Shown here one piece after another: positions 39,910 to 49,103 of a stretch of DNA of 64,000 nt. Position numbers and translations under genes: made by a program. Every line of letters starts with the position of its first letter. Positions within the stretch are counted from its first letter, which is position 1. The notes below the pieces were generated by a model, which saw only the letters and a program-made list of their open reading frames with translations, was not told the origin of the DNA and ran no database searches. The DNA comes from Actinomycetes bacterium (GTDB lineage: Bacteria > Actinomycetota > Actinomycetes > Actinomycetales > Dermatophilaceae): positions 1 through 64,000 of the forward strand of contig JAEZWF010000026.1 of NCBI GenBank assembly GCA_023420415.1. The letters are read 5' to 3'.

Positions 39910-40218
39910 TCAGCCACGGGGCTGCGCCTTGAGTCGGTGGGCGGCTTCGGAGATGCGGTGCGCCAGCTCGACATCCAGCTGCGTCAAGCCGCCTTCGGAG
40001 TGCGTCGAGCAGGTGAAACTCACTGTGCGCCAACGGATGTCGATGTCTGGGTGGTGGTCCATGCCCTCGGCCTCGAGGGCCACCTCGTCGACAATCTTCA
40101 CGCCGGTGAGGAAGTCGGGAGCCTCGAAGGCCGCCGTGATCGCGTCACCCTCGCGCCGCCAGCCGGGCAGGTCACGCAGCTGGCGCTCGATCTCCTCGTC
40201 ATCCAACAACCTGGGCAT
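39910..40218 (-). CDS. Pterin-4a-carbinolamine dehydratase-like protein
   Basis: The 102-residue protein matches 4a-hydroxytetrahydrobiopterin dehydratases: LPGWRREGDAITAAFEAPDF, then AEGMDHHPDIDIRWRTVSFT and THSEGGLTQLDVELAHRI. The motif E-x-x-x-HHP-x-x-x-x-x-(Y/W) holds the catalytic His residues. It recycles oxidised pterin cofactors, though in many bacteria its role is unclear. The VIT gene follows closely. Confidence 0.92.
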   Translation of the reverse strand: MPRLLDDEEIERQLRDLPGWRREGDAITAAFEAPDFLTGVKIVDEVALEAEGMDHHPDIDIRWRTVSFTCSTHSEGGLTQLDVELAHRISEAAHRLKAQPRG

Positions 40219-40280
40219 GGTCCTACTGTCGCAACCCGAGCCGTCGCTGTCACCGAAGGGCAGCCTGTCCTTCCCGGCTT

Positions 40281-40331
40281 GCTTGCGTCTGCGTTTCTGC
40301 CCACCAGCGGGGCAAAAACGCAGACGCAAGC
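40281..40331. terminator. Terminator hairpin after ABC operon
   Basis: Arms of 22 bases (GCTTGCGTCTGCGTTT then six more) pair with one mismatch around a seven-base loop. It lies just after the end of the peptide ABC operon, upstream of the pterin dehydratase gene. Confidence 0.7.
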
Positions 40332-40347
40332 GGGCGGCATACGGCAA

Positions 40348-40390
40348 CGTCTGCGTGGACGGTGGCGGTAGCCCGCCGTTCACGCAGACG
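40348..40390. terminator. Second hairpin after ABC operon
   Basis: CGTCTGCGTG and CACGCAGACG pair perfectly, with further GC pairing inside. It shares the GTCTGCGT sequence with the adjacent hairpin, so the two are a tandem duplicate. Confidence 0.65.
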
Positions 40391-40408
40391 CAACCAAGCG
40401 CGGGCCGG

Positions 40409-41563
40409 TCAGAGGGCCTCTTGGATGGACGCCGGGCCCATGAGGTCCTCGTCGCCGCCCAGGTCGCTCTGCTCGGTGACCTGCGCCCTGACCTCGTGCG
40501 GCTTGAGCTCGCCCGAGGCGATCTGCTCGGCCCAGTGGCACGAGACGCGGTGGCTGGGGGAGACACCTTCGATCTGCACGCTGCGCAGCTCGGGACGCTC
40601 GGTGTCGCAGCGCGTCTCCTGCCGCCACGGGCAGCGGGTGTGGAACCGGCAGCCCTTCGGCGGGTTGGCCGGGGAGGGCAGGTCGCCAGTGAGCAGGATG
40701 CGCTCGCGGCGGTCCTCGACCACGGGGTCCGGCACCGGCACAGCCGACATCAGGGCGCGCGTGTAGGGGTGCAGTGGGTGCTCGTACAGCTCCTCGGCCT
40801 CGGCCTCCTCGACGAGTGCGCCGAGGTACATCACGCCGATCCGGTCGCTGATGTGCCGCACGACGGCCAGGTCGTGGGCGACGACGAGGTAGGTGAGGCC
40901 GTACTCGTCCTGCAGCTCCTCGAGCAGGTTGATGACCTGCGCCTGCACCGACACGTCGAGCGCCGACACCGGCTCGTCGGCGACGATGAGCTTGGGGTTG
41001 ACCGACAGGGCTCGGGCGATGCCGATGCGCTGACGCTGGCCGCCGGAGAACTCGTGCGGGTACTTCTTCAGCGCCGCCGCGGGCAGGCCGACCGCCTTGA
41101 GCAGCTCGCGCAGCCGGGCGTTCGCCTCCTTCTCGTCCTTGGCGAGGCCGTGCGCCTTCATGCCCTCGAGCAGCAGCGACTCGACCGACTGGCGCGGGTC
41201 GAGGCTGCCCATCGGGTCCTGGAACACCATCTGGATGTCCTGGCGCTTGCGCCGCAGCGTCTCTCCGGACAGGGAGGCGATGTCGACGCCGTCGAACTCG
41301 ACGGTGCCCTCGGTGGGCGGCTCGAGGTTGAGGATTGCGCGACCCAACGTCGACTTTCCGCAGCCGGACTCACCGACGAGGCCGTAGGTCTCACCGCGCC
41401 GGATCTGCAGGTCGACCCCGTCGACGGCGTAGACGTAGCCGATGGTGCGGTCGAAGATGACGCCCTTCTTGATGGGGAAGTGCACCTTGACGCCGCGGAC
41501 GTCGACGAGGACGTCACCGTCTCCTGCCGTCGCGGCCGACGTGGTCTCGGCGGTGGCGGTCAT
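40409..41563 (-). CDS. Peptide ABC transporter ATPase (OppF/DppF type)
   Basis: The 384-residue ATPase has Walker A GESGCGKST, the signature HEFSGGQRQRIGIARAL, Walker B LIVADEP and the switch His in VAHDLAV. The C-terminal extension GCRFHTRCPWRQETRC carries the Cys cluster (C-x5-C-x5/6-C type) of Opp/Dpp ATPases. It powers uptake with its partner OppD-like ATPase. Its ATG overlaps the partner's stop. Last gene of the operon. Confidence 0.95.
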   Translation of the reverse strand: MTATAETTSAATAGDGDVLVDVRGVKVHFPIKKGVIFDRTIGYVYAVDGVDLQIRRGETYGLVGESGCGKSTLGRAILNLEPPTEGTVEFDGVDIASLSGETLRRKRQDIQMVFQDPMGSLDPRQSVESLLLEGMKAHGLAKDEKEANARLRELLKAVGLPAAALKKYPHEFSGGQRQRIGIARALSVNPKLIVADEPVSALDVSVQAQVINLLEELQDEYGLTYLVVAHDLAVVRHISDRIGVMYLGALVEEAEAEELYEHPLHPYTRALMSAVPVPDPVVEDRRERILLTGDLPSPANPPKGCRFHTRCPWRQETRCDTERPELRSVQIEGVSPSHRVSCHWAEQIASGELKPHEVRAQVTEQSDLGGDEDLMGPASIQEAL

Positions 41564-42690
41564 CGCGACTCCTCCATGGTCGGGTCGCCCTTCGGCTCGT
41601 CCGAGGGGTATGCCGCGTCGAGCGGCTGGGTGCTGGTCGGCGCCTGGGCGTCGGGCTTGCCGCCGCCCCGGACCTCGTCGTCGATCGGGTTGAAGCAGCG
41701 CAGCGCGCGGGTGCCCTCCTCGACCAGCTCGGGCTGCTGCTCGCGGCACACCTGCACCGGCTGGGAGCAGCGTGGGGCGAAGGCGCACGCGCTCGCCCAG
41801 GGCAGGTTGTCCGACACCGAGCCCGGGATGGGCGTGAGCTTTTGCCCGCGCGTCCCGTCGAGCCGGGGGATCGAGTTGAGCAGGCCCCACGTGTAGGGGT
41901 GGCGTGGTTCGGCGAACAGCTCGTGCCGGTTGCCGCGCTCGACGATCTTGCCGGCGTAGAGGACGTTGACGCGGTCGACGAGCCCCGCGACGACGCCGAG
42001 GTCGTGGGTGATCATGATCAGCGCGGTGCCGGTGTCCTCGACGAGCTCCTTGAGCAGCGCGAGGATCTGCGCCTGGATGGTCACGTCGAGGGCGGTGGTG
42101 GGCTCGTCGGCGATGAGCACGCGCGGTTGGGCGGCCAGCGCGATGGCGATGAGCGCCCGTTGGCGCATTCCGCCGGAGAGCTGGTGGGGGTAGTCGGTGA
42201 GGCGCCGGGTGGGGTCGGGGATGCCGACCTTCTCGAGCATCTCGCGGGCGATCGGCGTGGCCGCCTTGCGCGAGAGCCCACGATGGCGCTCGAGCACCTC
42301 GGTGACCTGGATGCCAATCGGGACAACGGGATTCAGTGAGGACAGTGGGTCCTGGAAGATCATGCCGAGCTCGGCTCCGCGGCGGTCACGCATCTGGTTG
42401 CGCGACAGCTTGAGCAGGTCTTGGCCGTTGTAGAGGACCTCTCCTTCGATCCTGACCCCACGCTCGGGGAGCAGGCCCATGATCGCCAGCGACGTGACGG
42501 ACTTGCCGCACCCTGACTCGCCGACGAGGCCGACGGTCTGGCCGGGGCGCACGTCGAAGCTGACGCCGTCGACGGCCACGAAGGGCTGCTCGCCGGAGCG
42601 CTGGAAGGTGACCTTGAGGTCGCGCACCGACAGCAGCGGCTCGGCGTCGTCGCCACGACGGGTCTGGATGTTCTCCAGGGTTTCGGTCAT
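41560..42690 (-). CDS. Peptide ABC transporter ATPase (OppD/DppD type)
   Basis: The 376-residue ATPase has Walker A GESGCGKSV, signature QLSGGMRQRALIAIAL, Walker B VLIADEP and MITHDLGVVAGL. The C-terminal Cys-containing extension (ACAFAPRCSQPVQVC) and a longer acidic tail follow. It pairs with the OppF-like ATPase as a heterodimer on the cytoplasmic side of the permease. Confidence 0.95.
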   Translation of the reverse strand: MTETLENIQTRRGDDAEPLLSVRDLKVTFQRSGEQPFVAVDGVSFDVRPGQTVGLVGESGCGKSVTSLAIMGLLPERGVRIEGEVLYNGQDLLKLSRNQMRDRRGAELGMIFQDPLSSLNPVVPIGIQVTEVLERHRGLSRKAATPIAREMLEKVGIPDPTRRLTDYPHQLSGGMRQRALIAIALAAQPRVLIADEPTTALDVTIQAQILALLKELVEDTGTALIMITHDLGVVAGLVDRVNVLYAGKIVERGNRHELFAEPRHPYTWGLLNSIPRLDGTRGQKLTPIPGSVSDNLPWASACAFAPRCSQPVQVCREQQPELVEEGTRALRCFNPIDDEVRGGGKPDAQAPTSTQPLDAAYPSDEPKGDPTMEESR

Positions 42691-42698
42691 GAGGTGAC

Positions 42699-43733
42699 CT
42701 ACCTCCGGCTCTTGGGGTCGAGGGCTTCGCGCAGTGACTCGCCCATGAGGGTGAAGCCGAGCGCCACGACGATGATGCACAGCGCCGGCCAGACGGCGAG
42801 CGCCGGGTAGTCGTAGATGAAGCGCTGCGCGGCGCCGAGCATCTGCCCCCACTCGGGCTGGCGGTCGTCGGGGTTGCCGAGGCCGAGGAAGGACAGGGCG
42901 GCGGCGTCGATGATCGACGTGGCGACCACGAGTGTGGCCTGCACGATGACCGGTCCCAGCGCGTTGGGCAGCATGTGCCGGAAGATGATCGCCGACCGCT
43001 TGACGCCGAGGGCGCGGGCGGCGAGCACGTGGTCGCTGGCCCGCTGGGCCAGCATTGACCCGCGCAGCAGGCGCGCGAAGATCGGCACCTGCACCACGGC
43101 GATGGCGATGATGACGGTCCACTGGCTCGGCCGCGCCGCGATCGCCGCGATGGAGAAGGCGAGCAGCAGCGACGGGATCGACAGCATGACGTCGACGATG
43201 CGCATGACCAGCGAGTCGACCCAGCCGCCCAGGGCGCCGGCCAGGGTGCCCAGTGTGAGGCCGCCGAGGAACCCGAACAGAGTCGCCATCACACCCACGA
43301 TGAGGGTCTGGCGGCTGCCGACGATGAGGCGGGAGAGGATGTCGCGGCCGGCGTTGTCGGCACCGAGCGGGTATCCGGGCCGGGCAGCCGGGATGGGGTT
43401 GGTCTGCTGCCGGACCTCAGTGATGAGCAGGCCCTTGGCGGGGTCGTGGGGCGCAAGCCAGGGAGCGAAGATCGCGACGATGACGAAGATCGTCGTGATC
43501 GCCAGGCCGAGCAGGAAGACCGGGTTGCGGCGCAGCCGGCGCCACGCGCTGGCGAGCAGCGAGACACCGGTGCTCTCCTCGACGTGACCGGCGTCGTCGA
43601 CGGTGGCCACGGCCACTGCGCCCCCGGCTGGCTCGTCGACGCCACCGTGGCCGCGCTGGCCGGCGGTGGCCGCCAACGAGTCGATGCGGTCCTTCTTGCT
43701 GTTCGGGTTCAACGGGTTGGGCACGCGACTCAC
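42699..43733 (-). CDS. Peptide ABC permease (OppC/DppC type)
   Basis: The 344-residue permease has a long polar N-terminus of about 80 residues, an OppC-like entry segment (LASAWRRLRRNPVFLLGLAI), six helices and the EAA loop HVLAARALGVKRSAIIFRHM-type sequence. PLGADNAGRDILSRLI is the conserved OppC stretch. The GTG start overlaps the OppB-like stop by four bases (GTGA). Confidence 0.93.
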   Translation of the reverse strand: MSRVPNPLNPNSKKDRIDSLAATAGQRGHGGVDEPAGGAVAVATVDDAGHVEESTGVSLLASAWRRLRRNPVFLLGLAITTIFVIVAIFAPWLAPHDPAKGLLITEVRQQTNPIPAARPGYPLGADNAGRDILSRLIVGSRQTLIVGVMATLFGFLGGLTLGTLAGALGGWVDSLVMRIVDVMLSIPSLLLAFSIAAIAARPSQWTVIIAIAVVQVPIFARLLRGSMLAQRASDHVLAARALGVKRSAIIFRHMLPNALGPVIVQATLVVATSIIDAAALSFLGLGNPDDRQPEWGQMLGAAQRFIYDYPALAVWPALCIIVVALGFTLMGESLREALDPKSRR

Positions 43734-44740
43734 CTCGTCCGCACTCGGGGGTCGATCACGGCATACGCGATGTCGACGAGAAGGTTGACGATGACGAAGG
43801 TGACGGCTGCCATCAGGATGCACACCTGCAGGACGGCGTAGTCACGACGCTCGAACGCGATGGCGAGCGCCTCGCCGAGACCGGCGTAGGAGAACACGCG
43901 CTCGGTGAGGACTGCGCCGACGAGCAGGCCACCGGTCTGCAGGCCGATCGTCGTCACGACCGGCAGCAGCGCGTTGCGCAGGACGTGCCGGCCACGAATC
44001 ACCTTGTTGGTCAAGCCCTTTGACTCGGCCGTGCGCACGTAGTCCTCGTCCAGCACCTCCAGCACCGAGGCGCGGGTGATGCGGAAGATCACCGCGAACG
44101 GGATGGTCGCGAGCGCGACGGCGGGCAGGATCAGGTGCTTGATGGCGTCCCACGACGCGTCGTACTCACGGGTCAGCAACCCGTCGAGGACGAAGAACCC
44201 GGTCACGCGGGTGGCGTTGATGTCGGGGTCCTGTCGGCCGGACACGGGCAGCCAGTGCAGCTTGATCGCGAACCAGTACTTGAGCAGGAACGCGAGGAAG
44301 AAGACGGGGACTGCGATGCCGATCAGGGAGCCCACGATCGACACGTTGTCGAACAGCGAGCCGCGGCGGCGGGCGGCGAGGTAGCCCAGCGGGATGCCCA
44401 GCGCCACGGCGATGACGAGGGCGAAGAACGCCAGCTCGATCGTCGCCGGGAAGCGGGTCAGGAAGACCTGGAAGGCGTCGGTGCCCGGCTGCACGCCGGT
44501 GCTGGAGCCGAACTGGCCGGTGAGGGCCCGCTTGAGGAACTCCCAGTACTGCACCCAGATGGGCTGGTCGAGCCCGAGGGCCTTCTCGAGGGCGGCGCGG
44601 CGCTCGGGGGTGGCGCGCTCGCCGAGCATCGCCGACACGGTCCCTCCGGGCAGCGAACGCAGCCACAGGAAGACCAGTAGCGAGAGGATCAAGACGACGC
44701 CGACCATCTGCAGCAGTCGCCTGACGATGAACCTGATCAC
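43730..44740 (-). CDS. Peptide ABC permease (OppB/DppB type)
   Basis: The 336-residue permease begins with a helix (IRFIVRRLLQMVGVVLILSL), followed by the periplasmic LGLDQPIWVQYWEFL segment and an EAA loop (DYVRTAESKGLTNKVIRGRH). It forms the channel with the OppC-like protein. It lies downstream of the binding-protein gene, with a perfect hairpin between them. Confidence 0.94.
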   Translation of the reverse strand: MIRFIVRRLLQMVGVVLILSLLVFLWLRSLPGGTVSAMLGERATPERRAALEKALGLDQPIWVQYWEFLKRALTGQFGSSTGVQPGTDAFQVFLTRFPATIELAFFALVIAVALGIPLGYLAARRRGSLFDNVSIVGSLIGIAVPVFFLAFLLKYWFAIKLHWLPVSGRQDPDINATRVTGFFVLDGLLTREYDASWDAIKHLILPAVALATIPFAVIFRITRASVLEVLDEDYVRTAESKGLTNKVIRGRHVLRNALLPVVTTIGLQTGGLLVGAVLTERVFSYAGLGEALAIAFERRDYAVLQVCILMAAVTFVIVNLLVDIAYAVIDPRVRTR

Positions 44741-44764
44741 GGGGTGTGGTTCTCCTTCACTCGC

Positions 44765-44806
44765 GACTGTGGCCGCCCCAGCGACGCTGCTGGGGCGGCC
44801 ACAGTC
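44765..44806 (-). terminator. Hairpin between binding-protein and permease genes
   Basis: An 18-base perfect stem (GACTGTGGCCGCCCCAGC and complement) with a six-base loop. Such partial terminators or mRNA-stabilising hairpins raise the binding protein's level above that of the membrane parts. Confidence 0.75.
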
Positions 44807-44842
44807 TTACCGAAGTGGTGTCTGACGTCACCTATCTCCGGG

Positions 44843-46519
44843 TCACTTCTGCACGGTCACCGTCGAGAAGGTCTCCGCGGTCAGCGGGCTCGCGACGAGA
44901 CCCTTGACCTTCTCGCTGACCACCAGGGCCGGCGGGGAGTGGCTGATCGCCAGACCCGGCAGGTCCTGCTCCATGATCTGCTGGTTCACCTTCTCGTATG
45001 CCGCGTTGCGCTGGGCCTCGTCGACGACGGCGTCGGCGGCGTCGAGGTCCTTCGACAGCTGGGCACCGTAGGAGGTGGCCGAGGTGTGGAAGTCGTTGGC
45101 CTTGAGGTTGGCGAAGAACGTGCCGATGAAGTTGTCGGCCGAGTTGTAGTCACCGGTCCAGCCGAGCAGCCACGCGTCGTAGCCGCCGTTGTCGACGGTG
45201 TCGAGGTAACCACCGTTCCACGGCTTGGTGTTGACCTGGACCTTGATGCCGACCGCCTCGAGGTCACCGCGCAGGGCCTCGTAGATCTTCTGCGGGTCCG
45301 GCATGTAGGGCCGCGACACCTCCGACGGGTAGGCGAACAGCAGGGTCATGCCCTCGGCGCCCGCCTCCTTGAGGAGCTGCTTGGCCTTCTCCGGGTTGTA
45401 CTCGTACGGCTTCAGGCTCTTGTTGTAGCCGGCCACGGTGTCGGGCATGAACTGCGTCGCCACCGTCGCACCCTCGGGCAGCTGGGTCTTGACCAGCTGG
45501 TCACGGTTGAGAGCGTAGTAGAGGGCCTGGCGGACCTTGAGGTCCTTCAGCTTCGGGTTCTTCTCCGGGTTGAGGCCCACGTAGAGGATGTTGAACGCCG
45601 GGCGGATGAGGACGTTGTTGCCCGCGTCCTTGAGGCCCTTCCAGTCGGCCGGGTTCGGCAGGTCGTAGCCGTCGATGCTGCCGGCCTCGAGCTCCTGACG
45701 ACGGGTCGACTCGTCCGGGATGATCTTGAAGACGAGCTTGGCCGTCTTGGCCTTCTCGCCCCAGTAGTCGTCGTTGCGGACGAGGGTCACGGTCTTGTTG
45801 GCCTCGTCGAACTTGTCCAGCTTGTACGGGCCGGTGCCGACGGGGTTCTTGGAGTAGGCCGGGTAGCCGAAGCCCTCACCCTGCTTGGTGACGTTGTTGG
45901 CGTCGCCGTCCTTGAGCGCCTTGGGCGACTGCATCGAGAACGAGTCGAGCGACAGTGCCGTCGGGAACTTCGAGGTCGGGCGGCTGATCTTGATGACTGC
46001 CGTCATGTCGTCCTTGGCCGTGCAGCCCTGGTAGAGGGCGTTGGCGGCGTCGGACTTGAACGAACCCATGACGTCGGCCCAGTAGCCGGCGGGGCCACCG
46101 GCGGCGACCTCGTTCTGGTCGAACATGCGCTCGAAGTTGTAGCAGACGGCGGCGGCGTTGAACGGCTCGCCGTCCCAGAACTTCACGCCGTTGCGCAGCT
46201 TGAAGGTCCACTCCTTGCCATCGGAGGAGGACTCCCAGCTCTCGGCCAGCTCGGGCTGGATGTCGGCCGTGCCGGGCTTGATCCCGACGAGGCCCTCCAT
46301 CATCTGACGGGTGACCCGGAAGGTCTCGCCGTCGGTCGCGTAGAAGGGGTCGAACAGCTCGGGGGCACCGGCGGCGCCGAACGTGATGGTGTCCTTGACG
46401 TCGCCGCCACCGCTGCTCGAGCCGCTGCCGCTTTCGCGGTCCGACTGCGCACAGGCGGTGAGGGTGAGGGCGAGCGCGGCCGTCGCGGCGACGGGTGCTG
46501 CCTTCCGCGTGAACTTCAT
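44843..46519 (-). CDS. Peptide-binding lipoprotein (SBP family 5)
   Basis: The 558-residue solute-binding protein has a lipoprotein signal (lipobox LTAC, Cys23), a Ser/Gly linker, and the family 5 pattern: LFDPFYATDGETFRVTRQMM, then PELAESWESSSDGKEWTFKL and LRNGVKFWDGEPFNAAAVCY. It captures peptides outside the membrane for the permease. First and probably most expressed gene of the five-gene operon. It is divergent to the Nudix gene. Confidence 0.94.
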   Translation of the reverse strand: MKFTRKAAPVAATAALALTLTACAQSDRESGSGSSSGGGDVKDTITFGAAGAPELFDPFYATDGETFRVTRQMMEGLVGIKPGTADIQPELAESWESSSDGKEWTFKLRNGVKFWDGEPFNAAAVCYNFERMFDQNEVAAGGPAGYWADVMGSFKSDAANALYQGCTAKDDMTAVIKISRPTSKFPTALSLDSFSMQSPKALKDGDANNVTKQGEGFGYPAYSKNPVGTGPYKLDKFDEANKTVTLVRNDDYWGEKAKTAKLVFKIIPDESTRRQELEAGSIDGYDLPNPADWKGLKDAGNNVLIRPAFNILYVGLNPEKNPKLKDLKVRQALYYALNRDQLVKTQLPEGATVATQFMPDTVAGYNKSLKPYEYNPEKAKQLLKEAGAEGMTLLFAYPSEVSRPYMPDPQKIYEALRGDLEAVGIKVQVNTKPWNGGYLDTVDNGGYDAWLLGWTGDYNSADNFIGTFFANLKANDFHTSATSYGAQLSKDLDAADAVVDEAQRNAAYEKVNQQIMEQDLPGLAISHSPPALVVSEKVKGLVASPLTAETFSTVTVQK

Positions 46520-46695
46520 GAATACCTCGCTTGTCTGCGATCTCTGGTCGGTCCCGGTCGGGGCGCCAGGGGTGGTGCAGTGTTCCTCCGTGAGTGGGCA
46601 CGCGTGTGCACACCCTTCAGCGGTTGGTCAGGGACCCTAGCGACAACTACGGTGCGTGAGACCACCCGCGAGGAAAATTGACAAAAGTGAGACCG

Positions 46696-47127
46696 ATGGA
46701 CGAACACCTGCCGGCGCTGCGGTCCGTCGTGGGTGCGGCGATCGTGGACGACCTCCAGCGGCCGACGCGGTTGCTCGCCGCGCGGCGCACCGAGCCACCG
46801 GCGCTCGCGGGTGGCTGGGAGCTGCCCGGGGGCAAGGTCGACCCGGGGGAGGCCGACGTCGAGGCCCTGCACCGCGAGCTGCGCGAGGAGCTCGGCGTCG
46901 AGGTGGAGCTGGGCGACGTCGTGCCCGGCCCCCTGGCCGACGGACGGTGGCCGCTCGGGGACACCTTCGCCATGACCGTCTTCTGGGCCCGGGTCACCGA
47001 GGGCGAGGTGGCGCCGATCGAGGACCACGACGCCCTGCGCTGGCTCACCAGCAGTGACCTGTATGCCGTGTCGTGGCTTCCCGCGGACGTCCCCATCATC
47101 GACCTCATCGCCGACCGGCTGGGGTGA
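46696..47127 (+). CDS. Nudix hydrolase, MutT-like (probable mutT2 counterpart)
   Basis: The 143-residue protein has a complete Nudix box, GGKVDPGEADVEALHRELRE followed by ELGV (G-x5-E-x7-REUxEExGU). The short size and WELPGGK start fit MutT-like 8-oxo-dGTP or CTP pyrophosphatases. It lies directly upstream of typA; in M. tuberculosis mutT2 lies near typA as well, so an orthologous role is likely. The ATG at 46696 is preferred over an in-frame TTG at 46678. Confidence 0.88.
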   Translation: MDEHLPALRSVVGAAIVDDLQRPTRLLAARRTEPPALAGGWELPGGKVDPGEADVEALHRELREELGVEVELGDVVPGPLADGRWPLGDTFAMTVFWARVTEGEVAPIEDHDALRWLTSSDLYAVSWLPADVPIIDLIADRLG

Positions 47128-47198
47128 GCACGCGGCATACCTGTCGCCCGTGACGCCGGTGGTCAGGAGCGCTCCAAAAGCCTGAGACAATGGTGCTC

Positions 47199-49100
47199 AT
47201 GGCTTCAAAGACCCGCGACGACATCCGCAACGTCGCCATCGTGGCCCACGTCGACCACGGCAAGACCACCCTCGTCGACAAGATGCTCTGGGAGTCCGGC
47301 GCGTTCGGTGAGCATCAGCACGTCGATGAGCGAGCGATGGACTCCGGTGACCTCGAGCGCGAGAAGGGCATCACCATCCTCGCCAAGAACACCGCGGTGC
47401 ACTACGGCGGCAAGGCTGCCGTGGACGCGGGCCTGGCCGACGGCGTCACGATCAACATCATCGACACCCCGGGCCACGCCGACTTCGGTGGCGAGGTCGA
47501 GCGTGGCCTGTCGATGGTCGACGGCGTCGTGCTGCTGGTCGACGCGTCCGAGGGGCCGCTGCCGCAGACCCGGTTCGTGCTGCGCAAGGCGCTTGCCGCC
47601 CGCATGCCCGTGGTGCTGTGCATCAACAAGGTCGACCGGCCGGACAGCCGCATCGCCGAGGTCGTGGACGAGGTCTACGAGCTGTTCATGGACTTGTTGG
47701 ACTCAGCAGCCGACGTCGACAGCGCTTTGAACTTCCCGATCGTCTACGCCTCGGCCAAGGCCGGGCGCGCCTCGCTGAACCGTCCCGAGGACGGCGGCCT
47801 GCCGGACGCCGAGGACCTCGAGGCGCTGTTCGCCACCATCCTGGAGACGATCCCCGCGCCGACCTACGACGACGAGGCGCCGCTGCAGGCCCACGTCACC
47901 AACCTCGACGCGTCGAACTTCCTCGGCCGCCTCGCGCTGCTGCGCGTGCACAACGGCACCATCCGCAAGGGTCAGCAGGTCGCGTGGATCAAGACCGACG
48001 GCAGCACCGAGCGGGTCAAGATCACCGAGCTCCTCATGACCGAGGCGCTGGACCGCAAGCCCGCGGAGCAGGCCGGTCCGGGCGACATCATCGCCATCGC
48101 GGGCATCGCCGACATCATGATCGGCGAGACCCTCGCCGACGCCGAGAACCCCGTAGCCCTGCCCGTGATCAGCGTCGACGAGCCCGCCATCTCGATGACG
48201 ATTGGCACCAACACCAGCCCGCTCGTGGGCCGCGGCCCGACCAAGGGCACCAAGGTCACGGCCCGCATGGTCAAGGACCGGCTCGAGAAGGAGCTCATCG
48301 GCAACGTCTCGCTGCGCGTCCTGCCGACCGAGCGCCCCGACACCTGGGAGGTGCAGGGCCGCGGCGAGCTGGCGCTGGCGATCCTCGTCGAGCAGATGCG
48401 GCGCGAGGGCTACGAGCTCACCGTCGGCAAGCCGCAGGTCGTGACCCGCCAGGTCGACGGCAAGGTGCACGAGCCGGTGGAGCGCCTCACGATCGACACC
48501 CCCGAGGAGCACCTCGGCGCCATCACCCAGATCCTCGCCGCCCGCAAGGGCCGCATGGAGCAGATGACCAACCACGGCACCGGCTGGATCCGGATGGAGT
48601 TCCTCGTGCCGAGCCGCGGCCTCATCGGCTTCCGCACCGAGTTCCTCACCGAGACCCGTGGCACGGGCATCGCCCACCACGTGTTCGAGGACTACGAGCC
48701 GTGGTTCGGGCCCATCACGACCCGCACCAGCGGCTCACTGGTGGCCGACCGCTCGGGTGCCGTCACGGCATACGCCATGGTCAACCTGCAGGAGCGGGGC
48801 ACGCTGTTCACCGAGCCGGGCACCGAGGTCTACGAGGGCATGATCGTGGGCGAGAACTCCCGCGCCGACGACATGGACGTCAACATCACCAAGGAGAAGA
48901 AGCTCACCAACGTGCGCGCCTCCTCGGCCGACAACTTCGAGAAGATCGTGCCCGCCCGCAAGCTGAGCCTCGAGCAGTCGCTGGAGTTCTGCCGCGAGGA
49001 CGAGTGCGTCGAGGTCACCCCCGACGCGGTCCGCATCCGCAAGGTCGAGCTCGACCAGACCCTGCGCGCCCGCGCCGCTGCCCGGGCGCGCAACGCCTGA
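47199..49100 (+). CDS. typA: Ribosome-associated GTPase TypA/BipA
   Basis: This 633-residue translational GTPase has the G1 motif AHVDHGKTT, the G3 motif DTPGHADFGGEVER, NKVDRPD and a YASAKAG G5 region, followed by EF-G-like domains and the BipA-specific C-terminal domain (NLQERGTLFTEPGTEVYEGM). It acts in ribosome assembly and stress adaptation. The protein probably starts at the ATG at 47199 (ASKTRDDIRNVAIVAHV); the ATG at 47190 adds three residues. Confidence 0.97.
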   Translation: MASKTRDDIRNVAIVAHVDHGKTTLVDKMLWESGAFGEHQHVDERAMDSGDLEREKGITILAKNTAVHYGGKAAVDAGLADGVTINIIDTPGHADFGGEVERGLSMVDGVVLLVDASEGPLPQTRFVLRKALAARMPVVLCINKVDRPDSRIAEVVDEVYELFMDLLDSAADVDSALNFPIVYASAKAGRASLNRPEDGGLPDAEDLEALFATILETIPAPTYDDEAPLQAHVTNLDASNFLGRLALLRVHNGTIRKGQQVAWIKTDGSTERVKITELLMTEALDRKPAEQAGPGDIIAIAGIADIMIGETLADAENPVALPVISVDEPAISMTIGTNTSPLVGRGPTKGTKVTARMVKDRLEKELIGNVSLRVLPTERPDTWEVQGRGELALAILVEQMRREGYELTVGKPQVVTRQVDGKVHEPVERLTIDTPEEHLGAITQILAARKGRMEQMTNHGTGWIRMEFLVPSRGLIGFRTEFLTETRGTGIAHHVFEDYEPWFGPITTRTSGSLVADRSGAVTAYAMVNLQERGTLFTEPGTEVYEGMIVGENSRADDMDVNITKEKKLTNVRASSADNFEKIVPARKLSLEQSLEFCREDECVEVTPDAVRIRKVELDQTLRARAAARARNA

Positions 49101-49103
49101 CCC